Source of the DNA: an uncultured Marinomonas sp.
Lineage (GTDB): Bacteria; Pseudomonadota; Gammaproteobacteria; Pseudomonadales; Marinomonadaceae
DNA: 55,213 bases
Direction: 5' to 3'
NCBI GenBank assembly: GCA_938009755.1
Contig: CALLIL010000103.1
Coordinates: forward strand, 1-55,213
Under the pieces are notes generated by a model, which had not been told where the DNA came from, ran no database searches, and saw nothing but the letters and a program-made list of their open reading frames with translations. A program made the translations under genes and the position numbers. Shown in pieces: positions 46,301 to 55,213 of this stretch (its first letter is position 1; each line of letters starts with the position of its first letter).

Positions 46301-47163
46301 GTCTTAGCTTTCGCCCGGCTCAAGTAAACACCCGCAATGGTAATCACGAAGCCTGCAATTTGAATCATGCTCATGGATTCGTTGAATAGAAAATAGCTTT
46401 CTACTGCGGCTAAAGGTGGTGCCAGTAATAACATGGTTGAGACTTGGGAAGCTTTGGATTTTCTTAGCAACCAAACCATTAAAAACACACCACCGCCTGA
46501 CAATACGAAAATCCCCCACGCAACCAGCGCGAAAGATTCCCACTGCATAACGAACAAACGTTCCCCAAGGAAGAATACAAAACCAAAGGAAACCAGGCTG
46601 CCCGCAAGGTTTTGTATCGCTAAAGAACTGAAAATATCAGACGAGGAAATGGAGGTTTTTTGGTAAGTGACGCCGAGAGAAAGAACCAATATTGCGCTGC
46701 ATCCCAATATCAAGGTCAGCAATGATACGCCGCCATTTCCCATATCGAGATCCAAAGCAGGGCTCACTACAAGAACCAAACCAAACATGCCGATGACAAT
46801 GCCGATAATGCCTTTGAAAGAGGTTTTCTCTTTAATCCACAAAAAGGCCAACAGCGTGACTAACGCAGGTTGCAGCGCGCCAATAAGCGCCATGATGCCG
46901 GCGGGCAATCCTTTCGCGATCGCCACATAGGCCAAACCAAGATACAATCCGTTGAGCAACATGCCTGCAAAAATGTGCTTAGGCACTTCTTTCCATTGAG
47001 GAAAAGGTCGACGTAATAGTAAGGCAATCGCCAGAAACACTAAGCCTGCACACAAAAAACGGATACTCAAATACACGTTCGGATCAATAAGGCCAACAAT
47101 AAACTTGCCGGTTATAAATCCCATCGACCAGATCAAAACCAAGAGTACGGAGAAAACCGCCAT
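46297..47163 (-). CDS. EamA-family (DMT) transporter
   Basis: Drug/metabolite transporter with ten predicted membrane segments in two EamA repeats, 288 residues. Features include FITGKFIVGLIDP and the first repeat's GLPAGIMALIGALQPAL and second repeat's APPLAAVESYFLFNE. Members export amino acids or metabolites; no substrate is indicated. Convergent with ubiJ, with both stops in one TTAA. Confidence 0.85.
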   Translation of the reverse strand: MAVFSVLLVLIWSMGFITGKFIVGLIDPNVYLSIRFLCAGLVFLAIALLLRRPFPQWKEVPKHIFAGMLLNGLYLGLAYVAIAKGLPAGIMALIGALQPALVTLLAFLWIKEKTSFKGIIGIVIGMFGLVLVVSPALDLDMGNGGVSLLTLILGCSAILVLSLGVTYQKTSISSSDIFSSLAIQNLAGSLVSFGFVFFLGERLFVMQWESFALVAWGIFVLSGGGVFLMVWLLRKSKASQVSTMLLLAPPLAAVESYFLFNESMSMIQIAGFVITIAGVYLSRAKAKT

Positions 47164-47201
47164 GCATTTTCCTTATGGTTACACTCAAATCACTAACGCG
47201 T

Positions 47202-48185
47202 TTATCGGTTAAAAATGCCTTTAATCTCTCGACTGTCCATGCCCAAACCGATCAACATATGCAGCCTTACAAAAGCCGCTTCGTAGGTTGAATCTTTACC
47301 TGAGACAACGCCCGCATCTGTCAGTGCAGATCCAGCGGCATACGCGCCTTCGGCCACACTACCCGAGCCACATTGACTGACATTAACAATCACTACACCA
47401 CGATCACTCGCGGCTTTTAATAGCTCAAGAAGCGCTGGATTTTTATCTGGAGCATTGCCTGCGCCATAACTCAATAACACGGCGCCTTTCACTTTATCGT
47501 TTAATAAACCTTGCCAATGCTCCGCTTGAACACCTGGAAAAACAGGTAAGATAGTCACAGCGTCTTCCATCATATCTGGAATTTGAACGGTCATAGGAAG
47601 CGCTGTTTGAAGCTTTTCTTGCCAGCGCCAATCAATCCCTAATTCACCACACACAGGCGCATTCACTGAGCTGAATGCCTGCCAATCGCTGGAGTGTGAT
47701 TTATGTGCTCTGTCTCCTTCGATAAGACGATCCGCAAAGAACAAGAACACGCCTTGTCTCTTCATGGCAATCAATTGCTCACACGCCGAGATCGCTCCAA
47801 AAACATTACTCATCGCGTCTGTCCGCGCTTTGAACATTGGTACTTGTGAACCTGTGACGATGATTGGCTTATCACTATTAACAAACATAAAAGATAAAGC
47901 TGCCGATGTATAAGCCATCGTATCTGTGCCGTGCAATACGACAAAAGCGTCGTATTTCTGCCATTTACTCTCAATGTCACGAGCAATCGTTACCCAATCT
48001 TTTGGTGTCGCATTAGAAGAATCAATCAGCGTGTCGTAACTTTCGATGACAAACTCATGTTCTATTTCTGAGTGTTGTCCAAGCTTCGTAGAAAGTTGCT
48101 CGGCAAATGCGGCATCAGGAACAAGTCCATTATCAGATGGCACCATACCAATCGTGCCACCAGTGTAAGCGATATAAATTTTCAT
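47202..48185 (-). CDS. ansA: Type I L-asparaginase
   Basis: Cytoplasmic hydrolase converting L-asparagine to aspartate and ammonia. 327 residues, no signal peptide. The first active-site Thr lies in YTGGTIGM (residues 7-14) and the second in VLHGTDTMAYTSAAL (near 88); the C-terminal half contains the GSGSVAEGAYAAG segment. Lack of a secretion signal separates it from periplasmic type II enzymes. Same strand as argS downstream of it in transcription order but separated by the argS terminator. Confidence 0.9.
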   Translation of the reverse strand: MKIYIAYTGGTIGMVPSDNGLVPDAAFAEQLSTKLGQHSEIEHEFVIESYDTLIDSSNATPKDWVTIARDIESKWQKYDAFVVLHGTDTMAYTSAALSFMFVNSDKPIIVTGSQVPMFKARTDAMSNVFGAISACEQLIAMKRQGVFLFFADRLIEGDRAHKSHSSDWQAFSSVNAPVCGELGIDWRWQEKLQTALPMTVQIPDMMEDAVTILPVFPGVQAEHWQGLLNDKVKGAVLLSYGAGNAPDKNPALLELLKAASDRGVVIVNVSQCGSGSVAEGAYAAGSALTDAGVVSGKDSTYEAAFVRLHMLIGLGMDSREIKGIFNR

Positions 48186-48250
48186 CTAATTCTCTTCCTA
48201 ACTCTTTGCTTCTCTTCTCAATCACAGATTGGGTGCTGAATGATGATTAA

Positions 48251-48283
48251 AAAAGGCGCTTATCAAAAAGAAGAAGCGCCTTT
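48251..48283 (-). terminator. Terminator of argS
   Basis: AAAAGGCGCTT and AAGCGCCTTT pair around a 12-base loop, about 25 bases past the argS stop, with T-run on the minus strand. Confidence 0.8.
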
Positions 48284-48307
48284 CGTTTATCCATCTATAA
48301 ACACCTA

Positions 48308-50041
48308 TTACATGCGTTCTAGGGTTTCGATACCTAATAATGACAAACCGAGCTTCAAGGTCGACGCGGTATTCAATGCCAATTGAAGACGACTGTTTTT
48401 AGTCTCATCTTCTGCATTCAAAATTGGACACGCTTCGTAAAACGTCATGAAAGTTCCAGCCAAGTCATACAAATAAGCACATAAGAAATGCGGCATGCCA
48501 TCGTTGACTACTTGCTGAATCGCTTCTTCGAATTGACACAGTTTAACGGCCAAAGCACGCTCTTGTGCTTCGATAATATTAATGTCGCCCGTTAAGCTCG
48601 CTACATCAATCTCAGAGCGCTTAACAATACTTGCAACACGAGAATAAGCGTATAACAAGTAAGGCGCTGTGTTGCCTTCAAAACTCAACATGGTGTCCCA
48701 GTTGAACACATAATCACTGGTACGGTTTTTCGAAAGATCCGCATATTTCACAGAAGAAATACCAACAACACGAGCAATGTTACGCAGCTCTTCTTCGTCC
48801 ATATCTTCGTTTTTAGACGCGACTAATTTATAAGCGCGTTCTTGTGCTTCTTCCAATAATGCAGATAATTTCGCGACACCACCAGAACGTGTTTTGAAAG
48901 GCTTACCATCGCTGCCCATTACCGTACCAAATGGCATATGTTCCAACTGTGTCTCTGGTTTCACAAAGCCCGCTTTACGGGACAAGGTAAAGATTTGCTG
49001 GAAGTGCAAAGACTGACGCGCATCGACAAAATACAAAACACGATCCGCATTTAATGTGTGCTGACGGAAACGTACCGCCGCTAAATCGGTGGTAGCGTAT
49101 AAGAAACCGCCGCCTGTTTTCTGCACGATAATCGGCGTAATTTCGCCTTCTTTGTTGGCAAACTCTTCCATGAAGACACATTGCGCACCGTTGGATTCTT
49201 TTAATAAACCTTGCTCTGTTAACTCATTCACGACGTTTTGTAGATCATCGTTATAAGCACTTTCTGGCATCACATGCTGACGCTCTAAAGAAACACCCAA
49301 CATGGCATAAGTCTCTTCACAGTGGCGCAAGGAAATCTCGATAAATTCATCCCAAAGTTTCAAACATTCTGCATCGCCAGATTGCAAAGCCACAACCAAT
49401 TCACGCGCACGTGTGGCAAAGGCTTCATCATCGTCAAAACAAGTTTTTGCAGCGCGGTAGAAGGTTTCTAGATCAGACAAAACCATACTGATTTCAGTAG
49501 ACTCTTCACGCAAACGCTCCATGTACGCCAATAGCATACCGAACTGAGTTCCCCAATCGCCCACATGATTTTGACGAACCACATTATGACCAAGAAATTC
49601 TAACGTGCGCACTACCGCATCACCAATTACCGTAGAGCGTAAATGGCCTACGTGCATTTCTTTGGCAAGGTTTGGTGCGGAGTAATCAACCACCACGGTT
49701 TCAGGCTTAGACACTTCGCCAATATCCAGACGGTCGCTTGTGCGTAACTGAGCCAACTCTTTACCTAACCAAAGGTCTTTCAAAAAGATATTGATAAAAC
49801 CCGGTCCTGCAATTTCCACCTTGTCCGCAACATCAGACAAATCAAGCTTTTCTAATGTCGCTTGAGCAAATTCACGCGGGTTCATTTTCAAGGCTTTCGC
49901 TGCGCCCATAATACCGTTGGCTTGGTAATCACCAAATTGGACTTTGGCTGATTGACGCACCAATGCTGGCGCAGTTTCTGCAGCGCCGGCGGCGGTCATT
50001 GCCGCTTGAATACGTTGGTTTAGAAGAGTTTGAATATTCAC
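48308..50041 (-). CDS. argS: Arginyl-tRNA synthetase
   Basis: Class I synthetase that charges tRNA-Arg. Start is GTG at 50041 ([10 protein letters not shown]), with AAAGG upstream, giving 577 residues, the same length as E. coli ArgS; longer ATG-initiated frames to 50095 give a non-family extension. HIGH-like HVGH is in [10 protein letters not shown] (near 124). The C-terminal helical anticodon domain ends with [10 protein letters not shown]. The KMSKS loop is replaced by [12 protein letters not shown], as in many ArgS. Confidence 0.95.
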   Translation of the reverse strand: MNIQTLLNQRIQAAMTAAGAAETAPALVRQSAKVQFGDYQANGIMGAAKALKMNPREFAQATLEKLDLSDVADKVEIAGPGFINIFLKDLWLGKELAQLRTSDRLDIGEVSKPETVVVDYSAPNLAKEMHVGHLRSTVIGDAVVRTLEFLGHNVVRQNHVGDWGTQFGMLLAYMERLREESTEISMVLSDLETFYRAAKTCFDDDEAFATRARELVVALQSGDAECLKLWDEFIEISLRHCEETYAMLGVSLERQHVMPESAYNDDLQNVVNELTEQGLLKESNGAQCVFMEEFANKEGEITPIIVQKTGGGFLYATTDLAAVRFRQHTLNADRVLYFVDARQSLHFQQIFTLSRKAGFVKPETQLEHMPFGTVMGSDGKPFKTRSGGVAKLSALLEEAQERAYKLVASKNEDMDEEELRNIARVVGISSVKYADLSKNRTSDYVFNWDTMLSFEGNTAPYLLYAYSRVASIVKRSEIDVASLTGDINIIEAQERALAVKLCQFEEAIQQVVNDGMPHFLCAYLYDLAGTFMTFYEACPILNAEDETKNSRLQLALNTASTLKLGLSLLGIETLERM

Positions 50042-50096
50042 AAAATAAGCCTTTAAACTGTGTGCACTGTTGCTAGAACAGCACATCAAAATCACA

Positions 50097-50130
50097 CAAC
50101 CCTCTGACCGAATAAACAGTCAGAGGGTTG
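50097..50130. promoter_or_regulatory. Stem-loop in the ilvA-argS spacer
   Basis: CAACCCTCTGAC and GTCAGAGGGTTG form a perfect 12-bp stem with a 10-base loop. It is 46 bases past the ilvA stop and 56 bases before the argS start. No strong T run follows on the minus strand, so it may be a weak terminator or argS leader element. Confidence 0.65.
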
Positions 50131-50175
50131 AATTCGAAAAAATAATGGCGCTAATGATAACCGATTTTCAAGCCT

Positions 50176-51681
50176 TTAGCGAAAGAACAACTTGCAGGCT
50201 TCGTTGTTATTTTCGTCTTGATACGGATACCCTAACTCGTCCAGATAATGGGTCACATCGGTTTCTTCTCCAACCGCCTGTAAGCCAACCAACACACGCC
50301 CATAAGCGTCACCGTGGTTACGATAATGGAACATGGAAATATTCCATTGTCCGCCCAGCATATTTAAGAATTTCAGCAAAGCACCTGGACGTTCAGGGAA
50401 TTCGAAACTGTATAGCAACTCGCCTTTTTCACTGCGTAAATGTCCGCCAATCATGTGACGAACATGCACTTTCGCCGTTTCATCGTCGGTCAGATCGGTG
50501 ATTTCATAGTCTTTTAAGTCCGCTAACAATTCTTCACGGCTGTTCGGGCTGCCACCCAATGCAACGCCAACAAAGATCACGGCTTCTTTGTCATCACCAT
50601 AACGATAGTTAAACTCTGTAATGCTTCTTCCCACAAGCGCTTGGCAAAAGTCTTGAAAACTGCCTGGCGATTCTGGGATTTTAACCGCAATAATGGCTTC
50701 GCGTTTTTCGCCTAATTCTGCTCGTTCAGACACATGGCGAAGGCGATCAAAATTCACATTGGCACCACTGTTGATCGCAATTAAGGTTTGACCCTTAGCG
50801 TCTTCTCGCTCAATGTATTTTTTCAATCCAGCCAAGGCGCAGGCGCCAGCAGGTTCTGTGATCGCGCGCGTGTCATCGTAAATATCTTTAATGGCTGCAC
50901 ACATTTCATCCGTGGTAACGGTGATCACTTCATCTACTGTGTCTTTGGCTATGTTAAAAGTGTTTTGACCAATTTCAGCCACAGCAACACCTTCCGCGAA
51001 AATGCCCACTTGCGCCAAACGTGTTGGCTTGCCATTTTCCAAGGCAACTTTTAAACAAGCGGCGTCTTGCGGTTCCACACCAATGATTTTGATTTCTGGA
51101 CGTAAATATTTGATGTAAGCAGACACCCCCGCGATCAAACCGCCACCACCAACAGGAATAAAAATCGCATCAATGTCACCTTCCAGCTGACGAAGGATTT
51201 CCATACCAATGGTACCTTGGCCAGCAATCGTGTCTAAATCATCAAACGGGTGAACGTAGACTTGCCCTGTTTTTTCCATGATTTCACGGGATTTTGCTGA
51301 GGCTTCGTCAAAAGCATCACCAAATAAAACCACGTCAGCTCCGTGATTTCGAACGGCACTGACTTTAACTTCCGGTGTGGTCGCAGGCATCACAATCGTC
51401 GCTTGTATGCCCATTTTTTTCGCCGCTAGCGCTAAACCTTGAGCGTGATTCCCCGCCGACGCAGCGATCACCCCTTTTGCACGTTCTTCTGCGGTGAGCT
51501 GAGAAATTTTATTGTATGCCCCACGAATCTTGAAAGAGAAAACAGGCTGTAGATCTTCTCTCTTCAAAATAATCTCGTTGCCTAATCGATTCGATAATTG
51601 ATTGGCGCGAGACAGTGGTGTTTCTACGGCAACGTCATAAACGTTCGCCTGTAGAATTTTTTTGATCATGGTGTGAGGCAT
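50176..51681 (-). CDS. ilvA: Threonine dehydratase, biosynthetic
   Basis: PLP enzyme that deaminates threonine to 2-oxobutanoate, first step to isoleucine. 501 residues from the chosen ATG (E. coli 514). PLP lysine in FSFKIRGAYNKI near 52; SAGNHAQGLALAAKKMG and GGGGLIAGVSAYI follow. Two C-terminal ACT-like regulatory domains (about 325-500) predict isoleucine/valine feedback. The start at 51681 is preceded by GGAAAC; an ATG 54 bases further up adds no family sequence. Confidence 0.95.
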   Translation of the reverse strand: MPHTMIKKILQANVYDVAVETPLSRANQLSNRLGNEIILKREDLQPVFSFKIRGAYNKISQLTAEERAKGVIAASAGNHAQGLALAAKKMGIQATIVMPATTPEVKVSAVRNHGADVVLFGDAFDEASAKSREIMEKTGQVYVHPFDDLDTIAGQGTIGMEILRQLEGDIDAIFIPVGGGGLIAGVSAYIKYLRPEIKIIGVEPQDAACLKVALENGKPTRLAQVGIFAEGVAVAEIGQNTFNIAKDTVDEVITVTTDEMCAAIKDIYDDTRAITEPAGACALAGLKKYIEREDAKGQTLIAINSGANVNFDRLRHVSERAELGEKREAIIAVKIPESPGSFQDFCQALVGRSITEFNYRYGDDKEAVIFVGVALGGSPNSREELLADLKDYEITDLTDDETAKVHVRHMIGGHLRSEKGELLYSFEFPERPGALLKFLNMLGGQWNISMFHYRNHGDAYGRVLVGLQAVGEETDVTHYLDELGYPYQDENNNEACKLFFR

Positions 51682-51887
51682 AGTGTTTCCTAAACGAAAT
51701 AAAGTCGACAGTACGATGCATAATAAGGCGTCCATACTGACTTGATTGGCCGTAAAAAACCGAACATGAAATATACTCTTTCACCACCTTTCACGCAAAG
51801 GCAGATCCTATTTTATCTAAGAGAAAACAGATCAAAATACTGACAAGAGAATGATAAAACAGGGTAACAATCACAAAATGAAGCGCC

Positions 51888-51893
51888 TATAAT
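51888..51893 (+). promoter_or_regulatory. -10 element upstream of rpiA
   Basis: Consensus TATAAT, 31 bases before the rpiA start. TAACAA at 17-base spacing is a poor -35. AGAGGAGG lies 11 bases before the ATG. Confidence 0.5.
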
Positions 51894-51923
51894 ATCGCCA
51901 CCATCAGAGGAGGCACTTTCCCC

Positions 51924-52595
51924 ATGACGCAAGACGAACTCAAACAAGCCGTTGCAGAAGCTGCGGTCAAATACATCCTTCCAATGCTAGAAGACGACAC
52001 CATTGTTGGCGTTGGCACAGGTTCCACGGCCAATCTATTTATTGATGAACTGGCGAAATATAAAAACGACTTTGATGGCACGGTAGCAAGCTCGGAAGCG
52101 TCTGCAGAGCGATTAAAAAAACACGGCATTCCAGTTTATGAGTTAAACAGTGTGGGGAACATTCGTGTCTATGTTGACGGCGCGGACGAAAGTAACGAAT
52201 ACCTACATCTTATAAAAGGCGGTGGCGCAGCATTAACTCGCGAAAAAATCGTCGCCGCATGCAGCGAAGAGTTTGTCTGTATTGCTGACGAATCCAAAAT
52301 GGTCAAAGTATTAGGTGACTTTCCCTTGCCCGTTGAAGTGATTCCTATGGCACGCGGCTATGTGGCACGAGAGTTGGTCAAACTTGGCGGTGATCCCGTT
52401 TACCGTGAAGGTGTTATAACAGATAATGGCAACCAGATTCTTGATGTATACAACTTGGATATTTTAAATCCAGCGGAATTAGAAAAAAGCATCGATGGCA
52501 TCGTCGGCGTTGTCACAAATGGCTTGTTTGCGAAACGCCCTGCGGATGTTTTATTACTGGCGACAAAAGAAGGTGTGAAAACACTTAAACGATAA
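51924..52595 (+). CDS. rpiA: Ribose-5-phosphate isomerase A
   Basis: Pentose phosphate enzyme interconverting ribose-5-phosphate and ribulose-5-phosphate. 223 residues (E. coli 219). Phosphate-binding [13 protein letters not shown] near 30 and active-site DGADE (near 86) with [12 protein letters not shown] and DESKMV. AGAGGAGG precedes ATG. Convergent with zntB. Confidence 0.96.
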   Translation: MTQDELKQAVAEAAVKYILPMLEDDTIVGVGTGSTANLFIDELAKYKNDFDGTVASSEASAERLKKHGIPVYELNSVGNIRVYVDGADESNEYLHLIKGGGAALTREKIVAACSEEFVCIADESKMVKVLGDFPLPVEVIPMARGYVARELVKLGGDPVYREGVITDNGNQILDVYNLDILNPAELEKSIDGIVGVVTNGLFAKRPADVLLLATKEGVKTLKR

Positions 52596-52610
52596 ATGTT
52601 CCCTTTCAAA

Positions 52611-52640
52611 ATAGACGGTCAAAACCATTTGACCGTCTAT
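52611..52640. terminator. Bidirectional terminator between rpiA and zntB
   Basis: ATAGACGGTCAAA and TTTGACCGTCTAT form a perfect 13-bp stem with loop ACCA, 16 bases past the rpiA stop and 10 bases past the zntB stop. A TTTT run follows on the minus strand. Confidence 0.85.
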
Positions 52641-52649
52641 TATATCTCA

Positions 52650-53618
52650 TTAGAACCAGCGACTGCGCCTCATCAGAAGAAACTGACTCGCGCCTAATAC
52701 AAATAAAGCGCCACAAAATAACCAGAAAGCCATACTGTTTTCTGTTCCCGGCATACCGCCAATATTGATACCAAATAATCCTGTCAGAAAGCCCAATGGC
52801 ATAAAAATTCCCGACAAAATAGACAACACATACATACGGGCGTTCATCTTCTCGCTTTGCAAATTGGCAAACTCTTCTTGCATTAACAAACAACGTTCAC
52901 GTAAAGATTCTAAGCCTTCCACATAACGTGTAATATCATTCGCCGCCTCTTGTACTTGAGACAGCTGGAGCGGTGACATCCAAGTTGAAGACTCTTGCCA
53001 TAGCTTATGAATCGCTTCCTTTTGCGGCACTAAGAATCGCCTTAAACGAATAATTTCAAGCCGTCTTTTACGAAGAAAGTGACGCTGATCCTTTTCAGCG
53101 TCTTCTCCAATGCTTTCCTCCAAATCCGCTAATGTCTCTTCTAAATTCGCCATCACATTGGCCATGCGATCCGTTAATGTCTCCGTCAGAGTCGAGACAA
53201 TATCCGCCGTACTCGTCGGCCCTTCGTTATTGACAAGATTTTCCACCACATCTTGCACAGACAACAGACGTCGCCTTCTGCTCGACACAATGAAATGCGG
53301 AGTGACCCAAAAACGTAAAGAAACCATATCGGAGGGATTCGATTCAGGGTTTAGATTCACTCCGCGAAGCGTCACTAATAAACCTTGTCCCATTTTGACC
53401 GTTCGTGGACGAGTCTCCTCTTCAAACAACGCCTCAACAACCGACTCTGGAACCTGCTCTAAATCCGCCAGCCAACTTCTCGACTCATTGTCTAATCCAT
53501 CCAAATGCACCCAACGACATCCTTCATTTGGCACTTTTATTGGCAAGTCACAAGTATCAAGCTCGCGGGCACCGCCTTTTCCGTCCAGCTCTAAATGGTA
53601 AACAACAAATTCAGACAT
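52650..53618 (-). CDS. zntB: CorA-family divalent cation transporter, ZntB-like
   Basis: 322 residues with a large N-terminal cytoplasmic domain and two C-terminal membrane helices joined by a GxN loop: FGINIGGMPG, as in ZntB (GVN-type) and unlike the GMN of CorA. Charged tail RRSRWF matches the family. ZntB handles zinc; direction is debated in the literature. Divergent from fbp, with a 146-base gap before the fbp start. Confidence 0.85.
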   Translation of the reverse strand: MSEFVVYHLELDGKGGARELDTCDLPIKVPNEGCRWVHLDGLDNESRSWLADLEQVPESVVEALFEEETRPRTVKMGQGLLVTLRGVNLNPESNPSDMVSLRFWVTPHFIVSSRRRRLLSVQDVVENLVNNEGPTSTADIVSTLTETLTDRMANVMANLEETLADLEESIGEDAEKDQRHFLRKRRLEIIRLRRFLVPQKEAIHKLWQESSTWMSPLQLSQVQEAANDITRYVEGLESLRERCLLMQEEFANLQSEKMNARMYVLSILSGIFMPLGFLTGLFGINIGGMPGTENSMAFWLFCGALFVLGASQFLLMRRSRWF

Positions 53619-53701
53619 AAAAGTTTCCTCTTAACATTGTCGGTAGAATATCCGAAAAGTTATATTTGCCCTATTTATTTTATTTGCCATCACAACCTTG
53701 G

Positions 53702-53730
53702 CTGACACTGACAGGAGAGAGTGGCATAAT
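53702..53730 (+). promoter_or_regulatory. Promoter of fbp
   Basis: CTGACA (53702-53707), 17-base spacer, CATAAT (53725-53730), placing the start about 30 bases before fbp. Confidence 0.7.
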
Positions 53731-53764
53731 TTCAGCACTACAAATAAAAAGGAAGTGTTACACC

Positions 53765-54724
53765 ATGCAAAACCTATCTGATGTTTTAGCAGCAAGCTCA
53801 ACTCCGGAAAAGCTCAACACAGTTTTAACAGTAACCACTGACACCTGCATCGCCATTTCTGACGCTCTGAAACAAGGCTCACTTGCAGGTATTCTTGGCA
53901 TGGCCGGTAATGAAAACGTTCAAGGAGAAGAACAAAAGAAATTAGATGTGATCTCTAATGACATGCTAAAAAGCGCTTTGTCAGAATGCTCTGCCGTTAG
54001 AGCCATTGCATCAGAAGAAGAAGATTATATTGTTCCTGCAAACACTGATGGCGAGTATTTCATTGCTTTTGACCCTCTAGATGGCTCATCAAATATCGAT
54101 ATCAACGCTATGGTTGGCACTATTTTTTCGATTTACCACCAAACAGGCGATAAGCCAGCCACAGAAGCGGATTTTCTGATTCCGGGAAAAGAACAAGTTG
54201 CTGCAGGCTACGTACTTTACGGCCCATCAACCATGCTTGTGCTGACAACAGGCAAAGGCGTAAATATGTTTACTTACGACCCGACGAAGCAAGTTTTTAC
54301 CCTGACTCATGAAAACGTTCAAATCCCAAAAGAAACTCAAGAGTTCGCTATTAATATGTCTAATCAACGCTTTTGGTCAGACAGTATTCAGAACTATGTG
54401 AATGATTTAGTAAAAGGCAAAGACGGCGCTCGTGATAAAAACTTCAATATGCGCTGGGTAGCCGCTATGGTTGGCGATGTACATCGTATTCTTTGTCGTG
54501 GTGGCGTCTTCCTTTACCCTTGGGATAATAAAGACCCTTCTAAAGCCGGCAAATTGCGCCTAATGTACGAAGCAAACCCAATGGCGATGTTACTCGAACA
54601 AGCTGGCGGTAAAGCTTATACACACACACAACGCATATTAGACATCCAACCAGAAGCGATTCACCAACGCGTCGCCGTCATTCTTGGCGCAGCAAACGAA
54701 GTGGATAAGTGCCTAAGTTATTAA
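53765..54724 (+). CDS. fbp: Fructose-1,6-bisphosphatase, class 1
   Basis: Gluconeogenic phosphatase converting fructose-1,6-bisphosphate to fructose-6-phosphate. 319 residues from the ATG at 53765, which has AAGGAAGTG upstream; an earlier in-frame ATG at 53666 runs through the promoter and is rejected. Metal-binding [13 protein letters not shown] near 103 and [13 protein letters not shown] near 244 are intact. Slightly shorter than E. coli Fbp (332). Confidence 0.95.
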   Translation: MQNLSDVLAASSTPEKLNTVLTVTTDTCIAISDALKQGSLAGILGMAGNENVQGEEQKKLDVISNDMLKSALSECSAVRAIASEEEDYIVPANTDGEYFIAFDPLDGSSNIDINAMVGTIFSIYHQTGDKPATEADFLIPGKEQVAAGYVLYGPSTMLVLTTGKGVNMFTYDPTKQVFTLTHENVQIPKETQEFAINMSNQRFWSDSIQNYVNDLVKGKDGARDKNFNMRWVAAMVGDVHRILCRGGVFLYPWDNKDPSKAGKLRLMYEANPMAMLLEQAGGKAYTHTQRILDIQPEAIHQRVAVILGAANEVDKCLSY

Positions 54725-54780
54725 CACTTAAAAGCACACGCTCTTCCTGAGTCGTTTTGTGGATAAATAGACGATTCACC

Positions 54781-54806
54781 AAAAGGAGCCAAACGGCTCC
54801 TTTTTT
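54781..54806 (+). terminator. Terminator of fbp
   Basis: AAAAGGAGCC and GGCTCCTTTTTT around AAAC, 57 bases past the fbp stop, with a T run on the plus strand. Confidence 0.92.
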
Positions 54807-54880
54807 GTATTGAAGAAGCAAATCGCTTCTTGCTTCGTATTTGAGCAAACGTATTTAAAGAGAAGGCTTACGAGGTAATA

Positions 54881-54956
54881 GAGTGTCTTTGTAGCCATTT
54901 ACGCAGACGCGTTGAGCTCGCGAAACAGGCGCAAGTAAATGGCAACCAAGACACTC
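54881..54956. repeat. Long imperfect inverted repeat
   Basis: Left arm 54881-54902 (GAGTGTCTTTGTAGCCATTT followed by AC) and right arm 54935-54956 are reverse complements at 20 of 22 positions. The 32-base centre contains CGCG...CGCG and a GAGCTC palindrome. No gene lies within. A smaller hairpin, AAGAAGC/GCTTCTT, is at 54813-54831. The element could fold as a long hairpin in DNA or RNA. Confidence 0.75.
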
Positions 54957-54992
54957 GCATTTCCAAATTAAACCTTCCATTTCCTACAGACG

Positions 54993-55026
54993 AAAAAAAG
55001 CCCAACAGCTTAGCTATCAGGGCTTT
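54993..55026 (-). terminator. Minus-strand terminator near the right edge
   Basis: AAAGCCC and GGGCTTT pair around TGATAGCTAAGCTGTT as read on the minus strand, followed by seven T. It would end a transcript entering from beyond the right edge of the window. Confidence 0.8.
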
Positions 55027-55044
55027 CTTAATTATAAGTTTGAC

Positions 55045-55210
55045 GATGCTTATCCCCTTTGCGGGACGACCTACAATGATCTAAAGCGATGCTTTATCCT
55101 GCTTCACAGCGCCATTCGGCGTCCTGAGCTGGTTCCTTCGGAACATCGCTCAGTCACATGGGATCTCCCACACTACCATCGGCGATGGCGAGCGCCTGCG
55201 GCGGATAAAG
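55045..55210. repeat. Multi-hairpin structured element with a 5S rRNA-like segment
   Basis: An 8-bp closing stem (CTTTATCC 55092-55099, GGATAAAG 55203-55210) encloses five hairpins: 55109-55122, 55124-55153 (CTGAGC/GCTCAG with inner GTTCC/GGAAC), 55159-55170, 55176-55188 and 55193-55203. On the minus strand CGCCGATGGTAGTGTGGG (55184-55167) is identical over 18 bases to what I recall of the helix IV-V part of 5S rRNA, but sequence on both sides diverges, so this is not a normal 5S gene. A near-copy of its left end, GATGCTTATCC, is at 55045-55055. Confidence 0.6.
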
Positions 55211-55213
55211 AGT

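Noticed and set aside
50042-50095. ATG-initiated N-terminal extension of argS
   Set aside because: The added residues do not fit the family; the GTG at 50041 gives the exact E. coli length and has a ribosome-binding site.
53666-53764. Upstream in-frame ATG for fbp
   Set aside because: The extension would cross the promoter at 53702-53730; the start at 53765 has a good ribosome-binding site.
55027-55213. Normal 5S rRNA gene at the right edge
   Set aside because: Only 18 bases are identical; both flanks diverge from 5S and the fold is different.

Overview
The window looks like a contiguous piece of chromosome from a marine gammaproteobacterium, most likely Oceanospirillales and Marinomonas-like. 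The reasons are moderate-to-low G+C, the conserved blocks secretin gene-aroK-aroB-damX-gltB-gltD next to divergent mrcA, and rpmE/priA-ftsN-hslV-hslU, plus osmoprotectant (betaine) genes. The genus is an inference from gene order and protein character, not from a database match. All genes read as intact; I see no prophage, transposase, CRISPR array, tRNA or complete rRNA gene.

Layout. 1-360: a 32-bp direct repeat at the left edge, then a promoter with a palindromic operator. 361-3514: betB-betA, choline-derived betaine aldehyde/choline oxidation to glycine betaine. 3588-6591 (minus): a BaeS/BaeR-type envelope-stress two-component system followed by an EF-hand protein and a DUF6515-like lipoprotein; both the baeS promoter and the EF-hand promoter carry a sequence that matches the published E. 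coli BaeR box. 6708-9556: a YugP-type zinc peptidase, a DnaJ-related protein and the lytic transglycosylase MltA. 9569-12009 (minus): exbB-exbD-exbD-tonB iron-uptake energiser operon with a Fur-box promoter; the second ExbD has Asn in place of the proton-carrying Asp. 12129-19236: MATE and Bcr/CflA-type drug exporters, a CPA2 cation/proton antiporter, a membrane PAS-GGDEF-EAL protein, and a 58-residue DUF6435-type protein.

19384-31949 (minus): gltD, gltB, damX, aroB, aroK, a short secretin (HofQ/PilQ type) and two condensed proteins that seem to replace PilM/N and PilO/P. 32107-34551: mrcA (PBP1A). 34620-37368 (minus): a three-gene unit of unknown function (seven-segment membrane protein, exported FG-GAP repeat protein, four-segment Cys-rich membrane protein). 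37547-40039 (minus): maeB, a secreted thermonuclease-like protein, and rpmE, whose terminator lies inside the signal-peptide codons of the nuclease. 40312-46300: priA, ftsN, hslV-hslU under a textbook sigma-32 promoter, a DUF971 gene and a UbiJ-like gene. 46297-51681 (minus): an EamA exporter, ansA, argS and ilvA. 51924-54724: rpiA, zntB (minus) and fbp.

The last 489 bases have no protein gene but hold three structured elements: the fbp terminator, a 22-bp-arm inverted repeat, and, after a minus-strand terminator, a multi-hairpin element with an 18-base identity to 5S rRNA. The most novel-looking items are the ExbD pair, the BaeR-controlled EF-hand/DUF6515 pair, the three-gene unknown module, the terminator/signal-peptide overlap, and the multi-hairpin element at the right edge.
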